DNA from: Clostridium sp.
GTDB taxonomy: Bacteria; Bacillota; Clostridia; Acetivibrionales; Acetivibrionaceae
NCBI GenBank assembly: GCA_012841175.1
Contig: DUVG01000058.1
Span: 1 to 9,136, forward strand
DNA: 9,136 bases
Direction of reading: 5' to 3'
Shown piece after piece: positions 4,350-9,136 of this stretch; the first letter of the stretch is position 1, and each line of letters starts with the position of its first letter. The notes beneath the pieces were generated by a model, which had not been told where the DNA came from, searched no databases, and saw only the letters and a program-made list of their open reading frames with translations. A program made the translations under genes and the position numbers.

Positions 4350-7178
4350 CTAAAAACTTTCAATATCCCTAAGAATATAATTTTTTAAAATAACATAGTC
4401 ATTAGAATTAATTTTTCCATCTTTATTTACATCTGCAGTAAAATTTCCAATATCATTTGGAAATTCAGTAATAACACCTAAAACATATCTACGTATTAGT
4501 GTATAATCAATGGAATTTATAAGACCATCTTGATTTACATCTCCATAATTTAAAAACCTATCAAGATTAATAACTTCTATTGCATCTGAAGCAACATCAG
4601 GCAAAATAAAGGAAATTACATTTTTTGTGCCTCCTAGAACAAACATATTGTTTTTTGAAATACCTAGTTTAATTCCATTTCTGTTCATAAGCTTCAATCC
4701 ACTATTGTACCATTTGTCAACACTAGAATTATAATACATAACCATAGTGTTGTTATTATATCTTATAACTGCATATATATTATCATTTAATTCTATTACA
4801 TTCAGAAGGCTGCAATTTTGTGGTAAAGATGATTTTTCTTTCCATTTCTTAGTTGTTAAATTGTAAGAGATATTTAGATTATCAATCCTAAATCCTCCCG
4901 TACCTTCACCTACTCCCCTTAATAGAGCCCTTCCTTTCTTTCCTCCTATAAAATAAATTTCTTCATCTAAAACAACTGGGTAAAAATAACGCCAGTTAAA
5001 ATCCTCTTCTAATATAGTTATTATAGTATTATTAGAAGGATTATATTTTTGAATTTTAATTTTTTTATTATCTTCCTCTTCTTCTGTGTCTTCTTCTGTG
5101 TCTTCTTCTGATTCTAATTCATTATGCTCAATAATATAAATTTCTTCATTAATAGCTACTATGTTTCGCACATTTTTACATTGAACATCTGTCAAAAAAG
5201 ACCATGTATCTGTCACTAGATTATACTTCTCAATAACCCATTTAATTTCTTCATCATCTTCTAGCTCATCCTTACTGCCATCTTCAACACCATCTTTAAT
5301 AATTTTTCTCATTGTATATATTTCTTCATCCAACCGAGTAATATAAACAAGACTTGCAGCTTTCCCAGATAATTCAGATTTCAGTTCCCATATATCTTCA
5401 TCAGGATGGTATTCATATAGCGTATTAACATAACCTTTAGAAGATTGCTGACCTCCAATTGCATATATTTTATCATTTAGTGATACTGTACGAAAATATT
5501 GTTCATTAAATGGAATAGCCCTATTTAAGGTACATCCTGAAGAATTAAAAATACTTTTTTCAATTTTTACAGGGCCAAAAGTTACAGACTCATTAGAAAA
5601 ATTGTAAGGAAGATTTTCTTGATAAATATATTCCTTTGCATTATTCAAGTCTATAAATTTAAGCTCTTTTAACACACCATCATTTCCAGCACCCTCATCA
5701 ATAATACTAAAATACCAATTTCCTTCTTTATTGTCATACGTTTCATATAAATGAGTAAGGTCAAAAACAAAAGTTGCATCACACTCATTTTCCGTGCCGT
5801 CAAACCCCATTTTTTCTATAGGAACAAGAGAATATTTATTTACTGTATCTGGATCCCAAAAAGATACAGGATGATGTGTATTTGAATTTGAAAATCCAAA
5901 TATTTTTTTAATATTATATCTATTAGAAGTATTCATTGTATATTCAACCAAAAACTTGGGTGTATAATTACTTTTTGGAGTTATCCAATAAGCATAATTA
6001 TTATATCTCCAGACATGTCGCCTTTCTGGTATAGAAGGGCTATCCTCAACAGCTGAAACCTTGTTTAACGCATCATATGCCAGCCACACAAATCCTTGGT
6101 TAGAATACCATGTAAAATCAACATTGCTAAACTTTAAAACTTCTTCTGTTCCCCATGAATTAGCAACTTTAAAAGCTCCTTTTTCACCTGGGTCAACTTT
6201 CCCATTACCATTTATATCAACCCATATATCATCATTATAACCCACTAAAGTCATAACATGACCATCCACTGACATGCTAGATTTCCCATTAACATATGCT
6301 ATATATTCACCTTCAAAAGGGTCATCATAACTAGTTGACTGGTCATTTCCAACAGTAGTGAAATTCCACCCTGTAATATTTGTTTCAAATACCAAAACAT
6401 GTCCATTGCTTAGAAACTGCTTTATATTAGTTAAACTTTCACTTTCAGGGCTCTTTACTGGTGTATCTGGGTCACTTTCATCCCAAACTTCTAAATACCC
6501 ATAGTCTTCAATCCGATAATTAAGAGCATTTCTCCAAATTTCTGCATCGGTAGGCCATTCAAGATAGTTTTTAGGGTCACTATCATCATTTATATATACA
6601 AATTCATTCCACTTAGCCGCTCCTGAATCCATAAACAGTTTGTAGGAGTCAAAAATAGAAAAACTAGAGTTTCGACCTGAATTTGTAAGATTAAAGGTCC
6701 ATTTTGGAGAAAACTTTTTTGTATTATCCCTATCATTTTTTACATCCCATCCTTTTTCCATAGCAATGGTATATGTTAATTGATAGTATGTAGTATTAAA
6801 GGCTGCACAAGATCCTAATACACCTTGATCTCCTATAGGCGGGAAATATTTTAAAAGACTATTATCTACTGCAGAAGGAAGTGCAAAATTTGAATTGTTC
6901 ACTTTAAGAGCAAATGCTGCACCATTAGTCTGTCTCTCATCTTTTAATCTCTTTATAGCTAAATCATTGGGAGTTACTTTTTCTATAGTTGATATATTAT
7001 TTTTTATCCACTCATAATCTTCTATTTCCATACCAACATAACCTGATATAAATTCTCGCAAATTAGATTTATCTTCATAAATATATGATGAACCTAAAAT
7101 AGAAGATTTATTTTGCACAAAAATAAAAGCTAAAAGTATAAGCAATGCTAGTGATTTTTTTATAATTTTGCACAACAT
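4350..7178 (-). CDS. Secreted papain-family (C1) cysteine protease with kelch propeller and type I dockerin
   Basis: This is a secreted cysteine endopeptidase expected to dock onto a cellulosome scaffoldin through a cohesin. Of its 942 aa, residues 1-30 are a signal peptide (KIIKK, then a hydrophobic core). A propeptide-like stretch follows, then the C1 protease domain (about 110-370) with Q118 and C124 in GDQGVLGSCAAF, H307 in GHVMTLVGYND and N340 in NSWG, so the catalytic set is complete. A calcium-loop motif (321-332) lies between His and Asn. Residues 385-555 form a beta-rich domain of the kind that follows clostridial C1 proteases. Residues 560-855 hold about five or six kelch-like blades (LNDKIYAIGG, LDEEIYFIGG, NNMFVLGG) with very acidic insertions at 630-645 and 688-705. 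The type I dockerin is at 877-942. The ribosome binding site is a G-run (GGGGG) about 11 bases before the ATG. Natural substrates are unknown. Confidence 0.93.
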   Translation of the reverse strand: MLCKIIKKSLALLILLAFIFVQNKSSILGSSYIYEDKSNLREFISGYVGMEIEDYEWIKNNISTIEKVTPNDLAIKRLKDERQTNGAAFALKVNNSNFALPSAVDNSLLKYFPPIGDQGVLGSCAAFNTTYYQLTYTIAMEKGWDVKNDRDNTKKFSPKWTFNLTNSGRNSSFSIFDSYKLFMDSGAAKWNEFVYINDDSDPKNYLEWPTDAEIWRNALNYRIEDYGYLEVWDESDPDTPVKSPESESLTNIKQFLSNGHVLVFETNITGWNFTTVGNDQSTSYDDPFEGEYIAYVNGKSSMSVDGHVMTLVGYNDDIWVDINGNGKVDPGEKGAFKVANSWGTEEVLKFSNVDFTWYSNQGFVWLAYDALNKVSAVEDSPSIPERRHVWRYNNYAYWITPKSNYTPKFLVEYTMNTSNRYNIKKIFGFSNSNTHHPVSFWDPDTVNKYSLVPIEKMGFDGTENECDATFVFDLTHLYETYDNKEGNWYFSIIDEGAGNDGVLKELKFIDLNNAKEYIYQENLPYNFSNESVTFGPVKIEKSIFNSSGCTLNRAIPFNEQYFRTVSLNDKIYAIGGQQSSKGYVNTLYEYHPDEDIWELKSELSGKAASLVYITRLDEEIYTMRKIIKDGVEDGSKDELEDDEEIKWVIEKYNLVTDTWSFLTDVQCKNVRNIVAINEEIYIIEHNELESEEDTEEDTEEEEDNKKIKIQKYNPSNNTIITILEEDFNWRYFYPVVLDEEIYFIGGKKGRALLRGVGEGTGGFRIDNLNISYNLTTKKWKEKSSLPQNCSLLNVIELNDNIYAVIRYNNNTMVMYYNSSVDKWYNSGLKLMNRNGIKLGISKNNMFVLGGTKNVISFILPDVASDAIEVINLDRFLNYGDVNQDGLINSIDYTLIRRYVLGVITEFPNDIGNFTADVNKDGKINSNDYVILKNYILRDIESF
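4353..4550 (-). other. Type I dockerin module of the protease
   Basis: Two calcium-binding repeats end the protein: DVNQDGLINSID (880-891) and DVNKDGKINSND (916-927), each followed by a helix. The ligands at loop positions 1, 3, 5, 9 and 12 are intact in both. Recognition positions 10 and 11 are Ser-Ile and Ser-Asn, and positions 17 and 18 are Arg-Arg and Lys-Asn. The module should bind a cohesin and attach the protease to a cellulosome scaffold. Confidence 0.95.
5079..5114 (-). repeat. 12-bp tandem repeat coding an acidic loop
   Basis: The plus-strand unit TTCTTCTGTGTC occurs twice exactly (5079-5090, 5091-5102) and a third time with two changes (5103-5114). On the coding strand it gives the in-frame acidic run EEDTEEDTEE in a loop of the kelch propeller. 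It is a likely slippage site that changes loop length by four residues without breaking the frame. Confidence 0.75.
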
Positions 7179-7213
7179 TTACTAACATAACCCCCAATAA
7201 AATGAAAAATTTA

Positions 7214-7999
7214 TTAATTATCTAAGTTATTGTTTAAAACCATGTCTTTTCCTAAGGAATATAAAAGCTTTACATCCATTTTTAATGTCTCAGATACTAA
7301 CCATTCTCCTGCTCCAACAGGATTGTTTATATCTGGAATGGGAAATTCAGTACTAAAAGTCTCAAAAACTTCATATTCTAATTCTTCAAAATCCCTGTCA
7401 GTTAGCTCTGCTTCTTTATCTAAGTTAAAAAATTCAATAAAATCAGCTTTTCTTTTTGCGTATATATCCATAAGCAAATTTTTTAGTGTAACATGTATAT
7501 AATTTTCTGCTATACTTACAAGAAATGAAGAATGGTTATCTATATCATAAAGTTCATCTTCATCATCTAATGCTATTTCAAAATCACATAAAAAATCTCC
7601 AAGCTCTTTATATTGATTGATATCATAATTTCCACTCTTTTTAATTTCACCATTACTATCATTATATTCATACTTTTTTTCAAATAATACTATGCGTACA
7701 AAGCTTTCTGCTACATCCCGTATAAATATATCCATATCTTCTTTTACTCTTTTTTTAAATTTAAAATACATCCATTCATAAGTTATAACTGATTTTAATC
7801 TATTTTTTATGTATTCCATATCTTTTTCTTCTAAAATATCCTTCAAATCATCTGTTTTTAAATACGCTCTTATTATAAACATAGGGTCATTATCAATACC
7901 TTCTAATATAGCATCCCTTAGTTCATAACTTTCAATTGTATTATCAGTTATTTTCTTTTGTATTTCCTCTGGAAATTGCCTCAAAAGGCTGCTTCTCAT
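7214..7999 (-). CDS. Unrecognised acidic 261-aa protein, first gene of the protease/RsgI cluster
   Basis: I do not recognise this protein. Its 261 residues are mostly helix-forming and acidic, with no signal peptide, no membrane helix and no clear catalytic motif, so a cytoplasmic protein is likely. Notable stretches are a Tyr/Phe-rich basic patch (YEWMYFKFKKRV, about residues 74-85), an Asp/Glu-rich segment (FEIALDDEDELYDIDN, about 141-156) and a Pro/Gly turn (FPIPDINNPVGAGEWL) near residues 218-233. It has the length of a sigma-I factor but none of its conserved regions and no visible helix-turn-helix. The ATG at 7999 has a strong AAGGGAGAG ribosome binding site about 10 bases upstream. It ends 35 bases before the protease start, so the two genes are probably co-transcribed. 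An adaptor, regulator or immunity-like role cannot be told from the sequence. Confidence 0.8.
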   Translation of the reverse strand: MRSSLLRQFPEEIQKKITDNTIESYELRDAILEGIDNDPMFIIRAYLKTDDLKDILEEKDMEYIKNRLKSVITYEWMYFKFKKRVKEDMDIFIRDVAESFVRIVLFEKKYEYNDSNGEIKKSGNYDINQYKELGDFLCDFEIALDDEDELYDIDNHSSFLVSIAENYIHVTLKNLLMDIYAKRKADFIEFFNLDKEAELTDRDFEELEYEVFETFSTEFPIPDINNPVGAGEWLVSETLKMDVKLLYSLGKDMVLNNNLDN

Positions 8000-8044
8000 A
8001 TTACAAAAACTCTCCCTTATTAATTTTATAATTTACTTAAACAG

Positions 8045-8060
8045 ACAACATATAAGTTGT
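8045..8060. promoter_or_regulatory. 16-bp dyad, possible operator for the protease cluster
   Basis: ACAACATATAAGTTGT is a palindrome with a single mismatched pair and two C:G pairs per arm, more than the surrounding AT-rich DNA would suggest. It lies about 9-24 bases after the start expected from the 8076-8084 promoter, a typical place for a repressor site. The same arms, ACAAC and GTTGT, recur with a 17-base gap at 2429-2455 before nadK. The binding protein is unknown. Confidence 0.4.
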
Positions 8061-8075
8061 TTTATATTCTTTAAC

Positions 8076-8084
8076 ATTATAACA
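8076..8084 (-). promoter_or_regulatory. Extended -10 promoter for the protease/RsgI cluster
   Basis: On the minus strand this reads TGTTATAAT, an exact extended -10 element (TGnTATAAT). No good -35 box stands 16-18 bases upstream, which an extended -10 can make up for. Transcription would begin near 8069 and give a leader of about 70 bases before the 261-aa gene. I saw no C-rich -35 box of the sigma-I kind here. Confidence 0.5.
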
Positions 8085-8119
8085 TATTTTTTTTAAATAA
8101 TCATTGATTCCACAATATC

Positions 8120-8147
8120 TTGACAAAAAAAAACTTTATTATATAAT
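8120..8147 (+). promoter_or_regulatory. Consensus sigma-A promoter for the PQQ-like gene
   Basis: TTGACA (8120-8125) and TATAAT (8142-8147) are both perfect matches to the housekeeping consensus, with a 16-base spacer that is mostly A and T. Transcription should start near 8154 and give a leader of about 110 bases. This is the clearest promoter in the window. Confidence 0.8.
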
Positions 8148-8161
8148 TATACATAATTATA
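8142..8161. repeat. 20-bp inverted repeat over the -10 box and start site
   Basis: TATAATTAT and ATAATTATA face each other across AC. The repeat covers the -10 box of the plus-strand promoter and its expected start, where a repressor could act. It is almost wholly A and T, so it may be only promoter composition. Confidence 0.35.
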
Positions 8162-8169
8162 ATTGACCA

Positions 8170-8212
8170 AAACCTAATAAATATTCATCTTTAAAGCATT
8201 GTGATTAGGTTT
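8170..8212 (+). promoter_or_regulatory. Stem-loop in the leader of the PQQ-like gene
   Basis: AAACCTAAT (8170-8178) pairs exactly with ATTAGGTTT (8204-8212) across a 25-base loop, inside the leader RNA and about 50 bases before the start codon. There is no U-run after the right arm, so it is not a standard terminator. It could be a regulatory or stabilising 5' structure. I do not recognise a known riboswitch. Confidence 0.4.
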
Positions 8213-8262
8213 ATACTATATCTAGAAAGTGAAAAATTACTTACTAAAATAGGAGATTACAC

Positions 8263-9136
8263 ATGAGAGCTTCTAAACTAATCATAATCATTAATATCAT
8301 TATTCTCATTTTATGTATACCTAGTTTTATAATTTTAAACAATTACCTATCTAAAAATAATTTAGACACAAAAGAACCTGATGCTACATTTATGCCAGGC
8401 AAAAATGCCAATGACAACAACAACCTCCCACCTCAAGAGGAAGAAATAGATGAAAGTGAAGTTGAAGAGGAAGAAGAAATTGAAATTGAGATTGTGCCAG
8501 AAGCCCTTCCTTCAAATCACAACTTTACATGGGATGTATTAAAAGACAGTACAATACTTGAAAACTACACAAGAAATGAGTTCATTAAATTTCCTTCTTA
8601 CGAAAAGTACAATGAAATAAAAGGAGTAACCACCTTTAGAGGAAATAATTATAGAAACTCTGCAAGCTATGGCTATGTGGATGTAACTGAAAAAAAACTT
8701 GAAAAAGTATGGAGTGTAAAAATAGGATATTTAGATTCATGGACAGGTGTAGGTTGGAATGGCCAGCCAGCCATAGTTAATTGGGATGAGAATTTAAGAA
8801 AAAAAATGAACTTATACCAGGAGAAAAAGAATATAGACAATTTAAAAGAAGTTATATATGGTACTTTAGACGGCAAAATATACTTTTTAGACTTACAAGA
8901 CGGCTCATATACTAGAGATCCAATAAATATAGGTATTCCTATAAAGGGAAGCGTAACAGTTGACCCTAGAGGCTACCCTCTTTTGTACTCAGGTCAGGGC
9001 ATTGATGTGGTAAATGGTAAAAGAGTCAGTATAGGGTTTAGAATATTTAGTCTTATAGATCAAAAACTCCTTTATTTCCTAGACGGCATAGACACCACAT
9101 CCTACAGATTATGGGGTGCTTTTGATTCAAATCCTC
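8263..9136 (+). CDS. Membrane-anchored PQQ-like beta-propeller protein, N-terminal part (cut by window edge)
   Basis: The first 291 codons of a protein resembling the clostridial PQQ-binding-like beta-propeller repeat family are visible. An N-terminal hydrophobic helix (about residues 6-27) without a lipobox suggests a membrane anchor with the rest outside. A linker follows that becomes very acidic (Glu-rich, about 60-80). The propeller region then starts with the family marker GVTTFRGNNYRNSASYG (about 124-140). It continues with WSVKIG, GWNGQPAIVNW and blade-like segments such as GTLDGKIYFLDLQDG and GSVTVDPRGYPLLYSGQG. True PQQ binding is not implied; such repeats are mostly structural, and the function of this family is unknown to me. 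AGGAG at 8251-8255, 7 bases before the ATG at 8263, decides the start. The gene diverges from the protease cluster. Confidence 0.8.
   Translation, partial: MRASKLIIIINIIILILCIPSFIILNNYLSKNNLDTKEPDATFMPGKNANDNNNLPPQEEEIDESEVEEEEEIEIEIVPEALPSNHNFTWDVLKDSTILENYTRNEFIKFPSYEKYNEIKGVTTFRGNNYRNSASYGYVDVTEKKLEKVWSVKIGYLDSWTGVGWNGQPAIVNWDENLRKKMNLYQEKKNIDNLKEVIYGTLDGKIYFLDLQDGSYTRDPINIGIPIKGSVTVDPRGYPLLYSGQGIDVVNGKRVSIGFRIFSLIDQKLLYFLDGIDTTSYRLWGAFDSNP

Noticed and set aside
7214..7999. The 261-aa protein as a diverged sigma-I factor
   Set aside because: Length and position are suggestive, but the conserved sigma-70 region 2 and the helix-turn-helix expected of SigI are not visible in the sequence.
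8673..8876. 67-aa minus-strand frame inside the PQQ-like gene
   Set aside because: It is fully inside a convincing coding frame on the plus strand and has no ribosome binding site.
1..9136. Mobile element, phage or tRNA-linked island bringing in the protease/RsgI cluster
   Set aside because: No transposase, integrase, tRNA gene or flanking direct repeats are visible, and base composition looks uniform by eye.

Overview
The window looks like chromosomal DNA of a low-GC, spore-forming, cellulosome-bearing Clostridia of the Acetivibrio/Ruminiclostridium kind. The evidence is the strongly AT-rich sequence, the conserved clostridial order nadK-argR-recN, a secreted protein ending in a type I dockerin, and an RsgI-type anti-sigma-I sensor with a carbohydrate-binding-like outer domain. 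The genus is an inference; no rRNA or other species marker is present.

Layout on the minus strand, in transcription order from right to left: an unrecognised acidic 261-aa protein (7999-7214); a 942-aa secreted papain-family protease with a beta-propeller of kelch type and a C-terminal dockerin (7178-4350); an RsgI-like membrane protein (4267-2492); then the housekeeping group nadK (2368-1490), argR (1500-1033, overlapping nadK) and recN (971 to beyond the left edge). The first three genes are separated by only 35 and 82 bases, with no convincing GC-rich terminator, so they may form one transcript. It would start at an extended -10 promoter near 8076-8084 with a near-perfect 16-bp dyad just downstream. 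nadK-argR-recN appears to have its own promoter in the 123-bp gap before nadK.

On the plus strand, diverging from the protease cluster, a consensus sigma-A promoter (TTGACA-N16-TATAAT) and a leader of about 110 nt with a 9-bp stem precede a membrane-anchored PQQ-like beta-propeller protein (8263 onward, cut by the right edge).

The most interesting part is 2492-7999. A probable sensor of extracellular polysaccharide lies beside a protease built for the cellulosome, and no sigI gene is present, although rsgI normally sits directly behind its sigma factor. The outer domain of the sensor resembles the galactose-binding-like module of bacterial beta-mannanases. The window therefore holds an orphan RsgI that may read mannan-type polysaccharide and signal through a sigma-I encoded elsewhere, possibly co-expressed with a dockerin-bearing protease. 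The family assignments are well supported by motifs; the idea that these genes act together is inference.
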